From the NCBI GenBank assembly GCA_963693365.1, contig CAVNZM010000003.1, forward strand, positions 1,364,001 to 1,428,000: 64,000 bases of DNA. Reading direction: 5' to 3'. The position numbers and the translations under genes were made by a program. Of this stretch, positions 32,272-46,675 are shown in pieces (positions within the stretch are counted from its first letter, which is position 1; every line of letters begins with the position of its first letter). Source of the DNA: Amoebidium appalachense. Taxonomy: Eukaryota; Ichthyosporea. A model generated the notes under the pieces. That model saw only the letters and a list, made by a program, of their open reading frames with translations. It was not told the DNA's origin and searched no databases.

Positions 32272-33930
32272 GTACATCAGCAATCTTGCGCGAACATCCA
32301 AAACATATCAAACCCATCTAGGATATGCAACTGTATATTAATGGATATCCTTTGGATATACACACGATATGTAGGATGGTTTCAGTCGAACATATCAATA
32401 CCATCCACTGGATATATACAACATGTCTATTTCCTCCTGACCTCCAACCAATGTCCAATATATATGTAGTTGCATGCTTAGATAGTGATCAAGATATTAC
32501 ACCCCCAATAGATATCACATATGGATATCCATGCTGTACCTCCATTGGGCATCGTTGTGATATCACATATCTGGATATGCAATCAATGCTTATATGGATA
32601 CATAAGTGCACCTATAATGGCCATTAAATACACATTAGATGCATATGAATGCAGACATCAAACGCCATCTGGTTGGTTCGGCATGTATTGGATATTAGAC
32701 AGATGCCCACAATGGATATCGACGCTGGATATCCAATGATGGAATTTCAACTGCATTCCTCCGTTGGATAGCTATATGGATATGTAACATTCTGGATATC
32801 CATTTGGATGCTTAGCTGTATATTAGACTGGATCAGTAACAACATATCCAATACATGACTGCCACGGATATCCGATCAAAATCCCCATACAGATATCAAG
32901 ATATCCCTGTCGCAAGACATGCAATACACCTAACAAGTATATCCAATGGCGGTCTATAGTGGATGTCCATATTGGATATCCATTGAAATATCCAGATGGA
33001 TCGCTAATACATGTGCACTTGACCCCAACGCTAATGAACAATGCATGCCCATATTGGATACGTTCAATGGATATCCATTCCGATATCCAGATACATACGC
33101 ATTTGCTTGTCCACTAGACCCTCCTATAATAACCAAAGCATGACGATTCTACATATCCAATTAGATCACCAAATATGGCTCTGACGGTTATCCATATACA
33201 CCCGCACGCTGATGTCCAATAGACAATCATACTAAGACACAATGGATAGCTATACTGGTTATCTAGGCTTAACATCCATACAGATATCTTGATACACCTG
33301 CATTTGCCCATCCACTAGACCCTAATACTAATATCCAATCCATGACGAAAATACATATCACAATAGACCCCCATACCGATCTCCAACGGCTATCCATATG
33401 CACCCCTGCTTACCCATCCAATATATGTCGATATTCATATACAATGCATCACCATTCACAATATCTAAGCTTAATATCCAACATGATATGCGGATACATA
33501 TACACCTACATATGCACTCGGCACCTATGTTGATACCTAATGCATGAAAAACAAACATATCAAAGTAGATGCCCAACCTAATGCCTAACTCTTAACAAAC
33601 ATACATGTTTTGGGATATCCATTTACACCCGTATCTAATACTCAAAATATCAATATAACAGCTATCTGGGTTGATACCCATACAGATAGCCAGATACATC
33701 TGTAGCTACATGTCTAGGGTATATCCACTGGATTAATTGCATAATTTTGGTACTGTATATCTGCAGCATATCTATTAGGGTGTATTTGATATGTAATAAG
33801 GCATTTCCGGATAAACATTATACATCTTTACTGATCCATCGCATGACCATATGATGGCTAATGACCACCATTGATAAATAAATTATGTCTGGTCTTATAT
33901 CTATCACATAAGTAATACTTATCCACGGCA
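32272..33930. repeat. Block of degenerate GGATATCC-like words with a conserved edge
   Basis: About 1.6 kb is filled with variants of ggatatcc, tatccat and atggatat, with no fixed period. The left edge has gtacatcagcaatcttgc at 32,272-32,289, which recurs inverted at 47,879-47,896 next to a second block of the same kind. No coding sequence is supported; the short open frames rich in Ile, Tyr, Gly and Trp follow from the repeated word. It looks like a dispersed repeat family rather than a simple satellite. Confidence 0.75.
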
Positions 33931-34048
33931 CAAAGTTACACAACCACGTTATACTCGGTTCCACAAATCAAGGGGAAGAAATAGATAAAAAGAGGAAGAA
34001 AAAAAAAAGAAAAAATATAGTTTAGTGACAAACACACACACACATGAG

Positions 34049-34351
<303 letters not shown>

Positions 34352-34698
34352 ACATTAAAAAAAAGTAACCTTGCATGATAACGTCGTCCTCGGTGTCCCT
34401 GAGGTTGTCTTCTTCTCCATCATCAGTCTGAGGGAATGGGATCCCTACATCCTCCCCCTCCACCGCCTCCAACAGCTCCTCCAAAGAAACATCGGGGGCC
34501 TCGTCTTCCACAATTAAATTGGCCCCCCTCTCCTCCTCCAGACCCATGATGATGGTCCTACGCAAATCCAGGGCATCCCAACGCCGTACCTTGGTTGCTA
34601 CCTGAGAAAGCAGAAAGCAACAGAACGTGTGCAAGAATGTGGGACCTATACACACAGTACATACACACAACGCCTGAGGGGACTAAAAAGGATTCATA

Positions 34699-34699
<1 letters not shown>

Positions 34700-34730
<31 letters not shown>

Positions 34731-34738
34731 GCACAGTG

Positions 34739-34776
<38 letters not shown>

Positions 34777-34812
34777 GCACACACACACACACACACACAC
34801 AACCACGAGGCA

Positions 34813-34893
<81 letters not shown>

Positions 34894-34944
34894 CGAGGCA
34901 CACACACACCACACACACACACACACAAACCCGATGCACACACA

Positions 34945-35012
<68 letters not shown>

Positions 35013-35304
35013 ACTGGCACACACACACACACACACACACACAAGCACGAGGCACACACACACACACACACACACACATACAAGCACCGTGACGAGGCAC
35101 ACACACACACACACACACAAGCACGAGGCACACACACACAAGCACCGTGACGAGGCACACACACACACACACACACAAGCACGAGGCATACACACACAAG
35201 CACCGTGACGAGGCACACACACACACACACACACAAGCACGAGGCACACACACACAAGCACCGTGACGAGGCACACACACACACACACACAAGCACGAGG
35301 CACA

Positions 35305-35384
<80 letters not shown>

Positions 35385-35417
35385 CACACACACACATACA
35401 CACATTCTGGGACACAC

Positions 35418-35461
<44 letters not shown>

Positions 35462-35490
35462 CGAGGCACACAAACACATACACACATTCT

Positions 35491-35588
<98 letters not shown>

Positions 35589-35592
35589 CACA

Positions 35593-35651
<59 letters not shown>

Positions 35652-35686
35652 GCACACACACACACACACACACACACAAGCACGAG

Positions 35687-35718
<32 letters not shown>

Positions 35719-35771
35719 GCACCGTGACGAGGCACACACACACACACACACAAGCACGAGGCACACACACA

Positions 35772-35819
<48 letters not shown>

Positions 35820-35850
35820 CGAGGCACACACACACACACACAAACACGAG

Positions 35851-35896
<46 letters not shown>

Positions 35897-35898
35897 AG

Positions 35899-35932
<34 letters not shown>

Positions 35933-36090
35933 AGACACAGACACACACACACACACATACACACACATACACATACACACACAAGCACCGTGACGAGGCA
36001 CACACACACACACACAAGCACGAGGCACACACACACACACACGCGGGCGCGCGCGCGCGCACACACACACACACAAACACAAACACACAC
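34700..36090. repeat. 1.4-kb (CA)n array with a higher-order GAGGCAC/CACCGTGACGAGGCAC repeat
   Basis: Within (CA)n, the words aagcacgaggcacac and caccgtgacgaggcac alternate. The second occurs near 35,083, 35,143, 35,200, 35,258, 35,719 and 35,984, so the tightest part has a period of 57-60 bases. The array lies in the intron of the minus-strand gene. Long Cys-Val and Thr-His frames are artefacts. Confidence 0.9.
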
Positions 36091-36098
36091 ACACATAC

Positions 36099-37232
<1,134 letters not shown>

Positions 37233-37234
37233 CC

Positions 37235-38015
37235 GCCGGGTGGGAAAGTGGGGGGGCTTGGTGGGGTTTTGTGGTGCACGGCTAAAAATTGGTGCACACG
37301 TTCCTAGCACCCATATGCTACTTTGTACCAAGTGTCAACTGCTACTTGCACGTGGAACACGTGTTATTCATTATTTGGTGGTGCCCTGAGTAGTTGATGT
37401 TGCACATGTAGGAAAAATAACATTCGCGGGTGTAAACGTAGGGGGGGGTTTTTTGGTATTTTGGCTGCAGCCCTGTAACTTGGCCCACACCTCCCTAGTG
37501 ACCTATATGCTGCAATTCCCAAAAGATGGATGCTCCCAGGCCATTGGTTCGTGGGTGGCAACAAAAGTGCACCTAGCCATATGAAGGCACATATAGGAAA
37601 AGCGTACCCGCCGGGTGGGAAAGTGGGGGGGCTTGATGGGGTTTTGTGGTGTACGGCTAAAACTCGGTGCACACGTTCCTAGCACCCATGTCCTACTTTG
37701 TACCAAGTTTCAACTGCTACTTGCTTGTGGAACACGTTATATTCATTATTTGGGGGTGCCCTGAGTAGTTGATGTTGCACATGTGGAAAAAAAAACATTT
37801 ACGGGGGTAAATGTAGGGATTTTTTTTTGGTATTTTGGCTGCAGCCCTGTAACTTGGCCCACACCTCCCTAGTACCTATATGCTGCTATTCCCAAAAGAT
37901 GGATGCTCCCAGGCCATTGGTTCGTGGGTGGCAACAAAAATGCACCTAGCCACATGAGTGCATATATAAGGAAGAACGCACCCGCCGGGTGGAAATGCAG
38001 GGGGGCTTGATGGGG
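37235..38015. repeat. Tandem repeat of about 375 bp (two full copies and a short third)
   Basis: Copies start at 37,235, 37,610 and 37,984 with gccgggtgg. Each full copy contains cacacgttcctagcaccca, ctactttgtaccaag, a ggctgcagccctgtaactt stretch and caggccattggttcgtggg. No open frame is conserved between copies. The array forms the centre of the larger inverted duplication. Confidence 0.85.
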
Positions 38016-38125
38016 AAATACAAACCGTAACACAAGCACAACACTGTGACACCCCCCTGACGTGTGTGACGACACACGGCCCACACCCACAGTCACACCC
38101 ACACCAGCCCACCCACCCACCCACT

Positions 38126-39885
<1,760 letters not shown>

Positions 39886-39929
39886 GTATGTGTGTGTGTC
39901 GGGATAGGGGGAGAGGAGGTGTTGCTTTG

Positions 39930-39970
<41 letters not shown>

Positions 39971-40260
39971 GGGGGGGAGGGGGGGAGGGGGGGGGGGGGT
40001 GGGGGTTTACACACTTTTTATTGCGTGGACACTGCTGGAGGGATGGAGCCCCAGGGGGGGGGGGGGGGGGTAAGGGGTGCGCGTGCGTCCGTGCACACGT
40101 GTATGTGAGTGTGCCACGCGTGTACGGTGCGCGTGGGTTTTAATTTCTGTGTGTGTATTAAAGTGCGCGCGTGCGCATCATATGCAGACGTACGCGTGCA
40201 TGCATATGTCGACGATGTGTGTGTGTCGTTGACAGTGCGTGAACGCATACGTGCATCATA

Positions 40261-40296
<36 letters not shown>

Positions 40297-41146
40297 ATGT
40301 ATGGATGTGCTGTATGCACGTAAATGATTATCCTTGCTTCTTTATGATAATATATGTGCACAGTGCTAATTAGTACTAGCGTATACGTACACATGCCATG
40401 CGCGCCGGCCAGTCGGTGAAGCATGCACGTGCACATTGTTATAATTAATATAAAAATGGAGGGGGGGGGGGGGAGGGGGAGGGATAAGGGGGGGGGGGGG
40501 GGGGGGGCTGGCCATGGCCGGGGGAACAACCTGAGTGCATATGCATGTACTGCAGCTGCACGGTGCGGGCGTACCGTTTACGGTACAGTGCATGCATGCG
40601 CGCACTAACAATATATACTTGATATCGAATACCAGTGATATCCGGATCATCGTCCGCCAGCCGCACCGTGTGCACAGATATCATGATATATGTATTTAAA
40701 TTATATGTATATTCATATATATAAATATATATAAATATAATTTATGATATATATTTATATATGTTTATATATCTATATTCTATAATATAAATATATTACA
40801 ACTTTGATGTATGTAGAACGCATGGAGGGATTATCGGCTTGACTCATCGGATTCGAACCACCATGCTTGTCCTGCTGCGTGATTGGTGTTTTGTAATCTG
40901 ATTAATGATAATCAGATTGAACCGATTTTTGTTCGGCTGTGTGATTGGTATTCATTAGTCACATTATGGATAATCCGATTATGCTCCTGTTTCTTGATTG
41001 GTCTTCTCCAATCATTAATGATTGTCCGTTATGACAGTTTTTTTCCCACCCTTCGGAGGTGAGTTTTCACTTGCACTTCCGCTGTTCAAGAAGTCTGAGC
41101 TGTAACTCCTTTCAGTTGCACCCGTGGCTTGTAAGCTAACTAGACG
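39886..41146. other. G-rich then AT-rich spacer with CCAAT boxes
   Basis: G runs at 39,932-40,000 and 40,462-40,507, (GT)n at 40,262-40,294, and a pure A/T stretch at 40,690-40,800 built of tatata and ttatat words. Three gattgg (inverted CCAAT) boxes lie at 40,881, 40,943 and 40,996, plus ccaat at 41,008. The last part looks like a promoter for the transcript starting near 41,147. Confidence 0.5.
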
Positions 41147-41482
41147 ATGTTTTCAGAGCTACAGGCTGTGCAGGTTAGTACAGATGCTTATGCGACTGTT
41201 GCGTCTACCTGTTTGCTGAAGGACTGGGCTTCTGTGCAACGTTCTATTCTTGCTTTTCTTCCTTGCTGTAGCCCTCCTTTCTTCTTGGTCTTTCCTGCCG
41301 CAACTGGTGCATGCTGTCGCAGTTTTACTTTCTGTCACACTGCAGCTTTTTTGTGCCCTCTGTGCTCACATCTGCATAACAGGATGATACTTTCAAGAGT
41401 TATTTTCACCTTTGCTCTCCTCTTTCACATGCAGGGCACCATCCTCTCTGACAGAGGCACCATCCTCTCTGACAGAGGCTAA
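41147..41482 (+). CDS. Very short candidate two-exon ORF, tentative
   Basis: ATG at 41,147 opens nine codons (MFSELQAVQ) ending at a good donor (gtgcag/gttagt). A cag acceptor at 41,433 leads to two exact copies of a 21-bp unit (ggcaccatcctctctgacaga) and a stop, for only 24 residues. A later donor-like gag/gtaggt at 41,531 and a cccgtgcag acceptor at 42,296 suggest further exons in another frame. The CCAAT cluster upstream supports a transcript, but the coding potential is weak and it may be a noncoding RNA. Confidence 0.2.
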   Translation: MFSELQAVQVSTDAYATVASTCLLKDWASVQRSILAFLPCCSPPFFLVFPAATGACCRSFTFCHTAAFLCPLCSHLHNRMILSRVIFTFALLFHMQGTILSDRGTILSDRG

Positions 41483-42431
41483 CGGCCGCTTGCTTTTAGA
41501 ATGACAGCTTCTAAACCGAGCAGCAAGGAGGTAGGTTTTTACTGCCTGGGTTATGCCCAGCTTGGGCTGGCACCTTTTGATGTTGGTTCTTGGCAATGCC
41601 GCTTTTTGTGAAAACGTTCTTGCAATAAAGAGCCCTAAGGGACCTTGCACTTATCGTTTATGGTATAGTGGTTGAGCTCTTCTGTAGGTCAGCCTGTCAG
41701 CACTTTTAGTTTTGTGCAGGTAAACACAGGGCAAAAAGCGCGCATTCTGCATCATTGTGTGCCAAGCCATGTTTTCGGCAGTTTCTACAAGTCTCTTAGT
41801 TCATAAGGGCTGGAGCATACAAAACTTCTCGGCAACCATTGTTGGAAGGTTATGCCCTCCTTTGTTTCATTGTTTTAACAAATGTGTGCCGTCCTTATTG
41901 CCCAGCATGTGTAGTGGGGCACCCATCTATCATGACATGTGCACGTTTGACTTTTTACCTGTGTGATAAGGTCTGGTAGCGCCCACTCCTACACGTTGCA
42001 CGCAACGTACCCCACTGACACATACGAGGTTCGTCGGTAACCACTTGCTTGCATCGAAAGTTTAGAGTGCTGCTGTAGGTATGACAATGTAAGATTCTGT
42101 CCTTTTGATGTTTTCGTGTTAAACCTCATGGGGGTTTTGTCCCCCCCCCCCCCCCCCCCCCCCCCCCCGCCCAAAAAAAAAAAACAAACTTTTCAGCTAT
42201 AACATAATGGACCAGGTTATTCCCCTTATTTCCTGTTTCAAACTGCCTCTCACTTTTCCTCCTTCTCACTGGTCACGCTTCACTTTCCCCGTGCAGGTGG
42301 GAGATGGTGCACTCGGGTGAGTCTTCTAGCAAGCAGCAGCAGCGCACACGGCTGACCGCAAGATTGTTCGGTGCTGGTACATGACTGCCAACCTCGACAT
42401 TCCGACATAACAATTCCACGACACTGGTACC

Positions 42432-42462
<31 letters not shown>

Positions 42463-42469
42463 AAAGAAA

Positions 42470-42516
<47 letters not shown>

Positions 42517-42902
42517 ACACAGCTTCCCATCCACCTTGCCTTAAGTTCTATCATAAACTAATTTGCTGTTTGCTGATCTCTCTTCCCACTCACTTGGTTA
42601 CTTTGGTGCATCGTGTTCTGTGTGTGTGGGTGTAGTGTGCATCAGTGTGTGTGTGTGTGTGCTATATATATGTATAAACATTGTGTATATATGTCGTTGA
42701 TCACCATCCCCCCCCCCCCCCCCCCCCCAAAACGCCTGTTCTCCCACCTCTCCATTCCCCCCCATCTCTCTGTATGTGCGCACATGTAGGTGTGAGTGGG
42801 CCCGGGTGTGTATGCACAATAATGTATTTTGGTTCTCAATGTATCCCTTAGTAGTCGTTATACTTGTAAATAGTACGTCGAGGCTTCCAGCAACCATATC
42901 CT
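41483..42902. other. Spacer left of retroelement 1
   Basis: Mostly ordinary sequence with no convincing gene. C run plus A run at 42,140-42,185 and 42,431-42,465, (CA)n at 42,477-42,510, (GT)n at 42,645-42,660, and a C run at 42,711-42,728. Confidence 0.5.
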
Positions 42903-42961
42903 TCTATGAAAACTACTCCGGGACGTGTGTTGCCTCTAGGGGGACATCCCCTTGGACGAAA

Positions 42962-43189
42962 ATGGAAATGCAATACCAATTTACGTTACAGGCATCCTAC
43001 CTACCAGGACCCCTCAACCATCTGGCCGATGCCATTTCTCGTAACCAACTTCCCCGGGCCCGCCGGTTGCAGGGAAGGTCGGAGTCGTCGGGCCCGGGGA
43101 AGTTGGTTACGAGAAATGGCATCGGCCAGATGGTTGAGGGGTCCTGGTAGGTAGGATGCCTGTAACGTAAATTGGTATTGCATTTCCAT
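42962..43189. repeat. Perfect 101-bp inverted repeat with a 26-base spacer
   Basis: 42,962-43,062 is the exact reverse complement of 43,089-43,189. The right arm is the authentic end of the RNase H coding sequence; the left arm is an inverted duplicate joined to the B-repeat fragment. It would form a strong hairpin, and looks like a template-switch or fold-back event during reverse transcription or repair. Confidence 0.95.
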
Positions 43190-44655
43190 GCGGGTGATGA
43201 ACCGAATAAGTTTGGCCATCACGGGGTGGGGGGAAGACCGGGAGTGTAGGTCAGACACAGCACCCGTGTTGTCGCATAAAATACGGACATGGTGGGTGGA
43301 CCAGGAGGGGGCCCAGAGGGCCACGGCGGCTGCGATGGCCAGGAGTTCGATGACGGAAGAACCGAGTTTACCCTCATGAGCATAGAGGGCTTGGGTGGAG
43401 GGGGACCAGGGCATGAAGAACCATTGGTCGAGCCAGTGGCCTCCTAGACCCACCGATCCGGCAGCATCGGTGGCCAGGGTGGTGTATGTGGGGGGTGTGA
43501 TGAGGTGCACCCCATTCCATGATGTGAGGAACTGGTGCCACTCGGCTATGTCGGCCCGGGCGGCAGCAGTCAGTCGTATGTGGTGGTGGCCGGCAAGGTG
43601 TGGGTGGGTCCGGAGAAGGGCCCATAGGCGCTGGGAGAAGGCCCTCCCGGGGGGAACCAGCTGGGCACACCAGGTGAGTTTGCCGAGGAGGGACTGGAGG
43701 TCCCGAATGGTGATGGTGGGCTTTGGGTGGGAAGTGAGGTCGAGTAGGTCCGAGAGCTTGGAAGCCGGGATTCGTGCCTCCATGGCGATGGAGTCGAATT
43801 CGATACCGATGAAGACGACACGGGTAGCCGGGCCCTGCATCTTGTCTTCGGAGATGGCAATGTGCAGCTCTCGGCAGAGTTGCAGGAAGGTGGATAGGTG
43901 ACGTTGGCACTGCTCTTGTGTGGGGGCGACTATAATCCAGTCGTCTACGTAGTGGCGGATGAGGGTAATACCGTGCTGGTGTGCCAGCCACTGTAGGGTG
44001 GCCGCGATCCGTTCCCAGATGGCTGGGCTAGATTTCAGGCCGAAGGGCAGTCTGGTTTCAACGTAAAAATGCCCCAACCATTTGAATGCCATCAAGTGAT
44101 GGTCTTCTGGTCGGATGGGCATGTGTCGGAAGGCAGCCTGCACATCTGCCACGGCCATGTAGCAGCCGGGGCCTGCGTCGAGAATGAGCTGGGTGACGTC
44201 CCGGGCGCGAATGTACTGAAGTTCGTCGGGGTAGGTGATGCTGTCATTGACACTGCTACCCCGGGGCCAGGAGAGGTGGTGGATTCGACGGTACTTGGGG
44301 GGGTTCCCTTTCTTGGTAACGGCGCCGATGGGGGAGGAACGGTGGACCGGAAATTCGTCAAAGAATTGGGCCGGGGAGAGGGGGCCGCGCAGGTGGCCGA
44401 GGGCGACTTCTTTGGCAATATCCGCCGTGATAGCGGAAGCTGCCTCCGGGGTGGTGGGTAGGTTGGGGCCCACCCGAGAGGTGGAGGGGCCGCGATAGCC
44501 GATGTCGACACCGAATTCGACATCGTGGAGGAGTTGTGCGGCGAATGGTTGGTCTGGGTAGGAGGCCAGCAGTTCCCGGAGGCGGGAGGTGTCAATGTGG
44601 TGCTGGGGCAGCGGGCGGGCCTCCGGGTCTGAGCCTCGGGGGAAGGGGTGGTTAG
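43001..44655 (-). CDS. DIRS-type reverse transcriptase with RNase H (retroelement 1)
   Basis: The first ATG is at 44,473, but the frame is open and conserved upstream to about 44,655, with the N-terminal signature HDVEFGVDIGYRGP typical of DIRS RTs. RT motif A is MAVADVQAAF and the catalytic motif is HYVDDW. The RNase H part shows LATDAAGSVG, VIELLAIAAA, CDNTGAVSDL and LNHLADAISR, supplying the Asp, Glu and Asp active residues. The product copies the element RNA and degrades the template. Authentic coding ends near 43,063; the last codons are read through the fold-back into an artificial tail. A G run at 44,693-44,729 separates it from gag. Confidence 0.9.
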
Positions 44656-44689
44656 CAAGGGTGGGGCACCCTCGGGGAGATCCCGGCAG

Positions 44690-44730
<41 letters not shown>

Positions 44731-45139
44731 GGGGGGGGGGGGCAGCAGGGCCCCGGGGGGGTTAGGGTAGGGCAGTTGGGCCCGAGTGCGGTTGGCAGGG
44801 AGGGCAGCGGGGCCCTGTGCAGTGGGGGAATGTGCCCGAGCACGCGGGGGTGTGGGCGGACACAGAGGTAGAAGAAGGGGGGGGGAGGGAGTGCTAGGTG
44901 AGTGTAAGGGGGGGGGAGGCTCGTGGGATGGGGGGGGGAGTAAAATTATGTGCAGTGGCCAGAATAAACGTCTTTGTGTAGGGACATTTATTCTTGACGC
45001 GCGCGGGCGCCGTAGTTTGGCCTGCGAAATTTTGTACTCAGCCCTATGGGCCCGTTCTCCCGAGCTCCGTTTCCCTGTACTCGTGTGTCCTAGCTCCTAA
45101 CCCCTATGTTCTAGCTGTGTGTGTGGGTGTGCGCGTAGA

Positions 45140-46309
45140 CTAGGCATTGTGTTTGCAGTCTTTGCGGGGGTGTGTGCCAGAGCAGAGCGGGCACACGTGG
45201 GAGAAGGGGCAGGGCTGCTTAGCGCAGGACCAACCGTTAATGTGGAAATTCCTGCAGTGCGTCGCGGGTAGATCCACGGGTCGGGCCGGTTTTGCCGGGC
45301 CGGGTTGCGGGCCAGGGCGGTTAGGGGTTTGACCCCCGCCGGGCTTGTGGGGCGGCTTAAAGCCGTCAAGACCACAGCCAGGCTTGGGGTACATGGGGCA
45401 GGCCGCGCTGGGGTGGTCAGGGAAGCCACAGCGCTGACATGCGTCCGGGATGAGCAGAGTGGGTGGCAAGAGGAGATCCTGGTGGAGTTGGGCGAGCAGG
45501 TTGGGACACTCGATCGGAGCCCGACCCTGCTGGTGGGCAACGGTTCGGGCGTATACGTCATAGTTGTGGATCTGGGCCCACGGGTATCGGGTGCTGAGGC
45601 GAGTGATGTGCTGAGTCCAAAGTACGTCTTTGTCCGTGGGGAGGCCGAGGTGGTGCTTGGCGGCCATGTAATGGGTCCAAGCCTGGATCCAAATGACGAG
45701 TGAACGCAGGGGAACGGGTTTGTCTTGGCGAAAAGTCTCGATGCTGCCGTCGTCGGCCATGCGCAGATGCTGACCTTTCTTGGATGGGGCCAGGAGGGCG
45801 GCGGGGGTGAACTTATACAGGTCGACGAAACGATTGGCGCGCAAATCTGCCAGCACATCCGCGGGGGGAAGCGGGAGTGTGCCCGGCTGAATGTCGCCAG
45901 TGTTCTCACCTGTGATGGGGGGCGCGGGCAGGGCAGGTAGGTCTAGGTCAGGGCCGAGATGCAGCCCCGGGGAAACCTCCCCGGGTGCGGAGGGCGCGGC
46001 GGGGGGCGCGGGAGGGTCGCGGTTGGTGAGAGCAGCCAGGACGCCAGCCATCTGGGTGCTGATGGCGGTAAGGGCGGCAAGGATGGCGTCTTGAGAAGTC
46101 ATCTGCGGGGACGGCGGGGCCTGAGGGGGGACTTCAGGAGGGAAGGGGAGACTAGCCGGCGGGTCCGGGTCCGTGGTGGTATGGGCCGCTGGAGGCGCGT
46201 CAGTGTCCGCGGGAGCGTTGGTCAGCCTGTGGCGGAGGTCGCTGCGGGTCAGGCGCTTGGGTGCCGCGGCAGGGGCGGTGGCTGAGGCCTGGCGCTTTTT
46301 CGGCGGCAT
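45140..46309 (-). CDS. Gag-like protein with zinc knuckle (retroelement 1, 389 aa)
   Basis: Starts MPPKKRQASA, a basic end, followed by a Pro/Ala-rich region, a helical middle (for example ADVLADLRANRFVDLYKF) and a C-terminal nucleic-acid-binding part. The knuckle CQRCGFPDHPSAAC is CX2CX4HX4C. A second Cys/His cluster (CPFSHVCPLCSGTH) at the end is characteristic of DIRS-like gag proteins. It packages the element RNA. It is near-identical to the ORF at 54,215-55,375, with a 3-base insertion (HINGW against HNGR). Confidence 0.88.
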   Translation of the reverse strand: MPPKKRQASATAPAAAPKRLTRSDLRHRLTNAPADTDAPPAAHTTTDPDPPASLPFPPEVPPQAPPSPQMTSQDAILAALTAISTQMAGVLAALTNRDPPAPPAAPSAPGEVSPGLHLGPDLDLPALPAPPITGENTGDIQPGTLPLPPADVLADLRANRFVDLYKFTPAALLAPSKKGQHLRMADDGSIETFRQDKPVPLRSLVIWIQAWTHYMAAKHHLGLPTDKDVLWTQHITRLSTRYPWAQIHNYDVYARTVAHQQGRAPIECPNLLAQLHQDLLLPPTLLIPDACQRCGFPDHPSAACPMYPKPGCGLDGFKPPHKPGGGQTPNRPGPQPGPAKPARPVDLPATHCRNFHINGWSCAKQPCPFSHVCPLCSGTHPRKDCKHNA

Positions 46310-46340
46310 GCTGACCGGCGTACGGAAAGATAGGGAGAGT

Positions 46341-46675
46341 GAAAAGAAAATATAGCTGTAAAGCTGTAGGTGCTAAACACAGAAGATGTGTTGTTGCCTG
46401 CTGATCTGCTAAAAACTGTCGTGCTTATATACCTACGGCTACCGAAATGAGCCAATCAAAACCGATCTAGTGTTATGTGAAATCTTATCCTGAGCCAATC
46501 AGACTCGGTCTAGTGATCTGTGGAATCTGATGTTTTGATCGGCTAATAGGTGCCCGTATGCGGGCAGCCGAACGCGAACTGCTAAAACATGAAACAAAGC
46601 CTGTTGATATCGGACACCCATCCTACGTGTTTACCCAGAAAAATATTTATGTCAATAATTTCCACAAATAAAACC
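46341..46675 (-). repeat. A repeat (5' end and promoter) of retroelement 1
   Basis: Near-identical to 55,406-55,748 and 51,962-52,304. It carries a TATA box (ggtatataag on the minus strand at 46,433-46,424) and two CCAAT boxes (gagccaatca), about 115 bases before the gag start. It ends in aaataaaacc. Confidence 0.85.

Larger units (their letters stand above)
42903..46675 (-). mobile_element. DIRS-order retrotransposon copy 1: gag and RT-RNase H kept, recombinase missing
   Basis: The element is read on the minus strand. Its 5' end is the A repeat (46,675-46,341), followed by gag, an RT-RNase H ORF, a 101-bp fold-back, and a 59-base fragment of the B repeat (42,961-42,903). The tyrosine recombinase and the B1-A2 part seen in copy 2 are absent. 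Flanks (catatcct and attacaaatt) show no target-site duplication, as expected for recombinase-inserted elements. Non-coding and gag parts are near-identical to copy 2, so both moved recently. Confidence 0.88.

Noticed and set aside
40835-40870. tRNA-like ggttcgaatcc on the minus strand
   Set aside because: The flanking bases do not form a five-pair T stem and there is no acceptor, D or anticodon arm at the right distance.
43395-46285. Plus-strand frames opposite gag and RT
   Set aside because: Antisense shadows of the retroelement genes.
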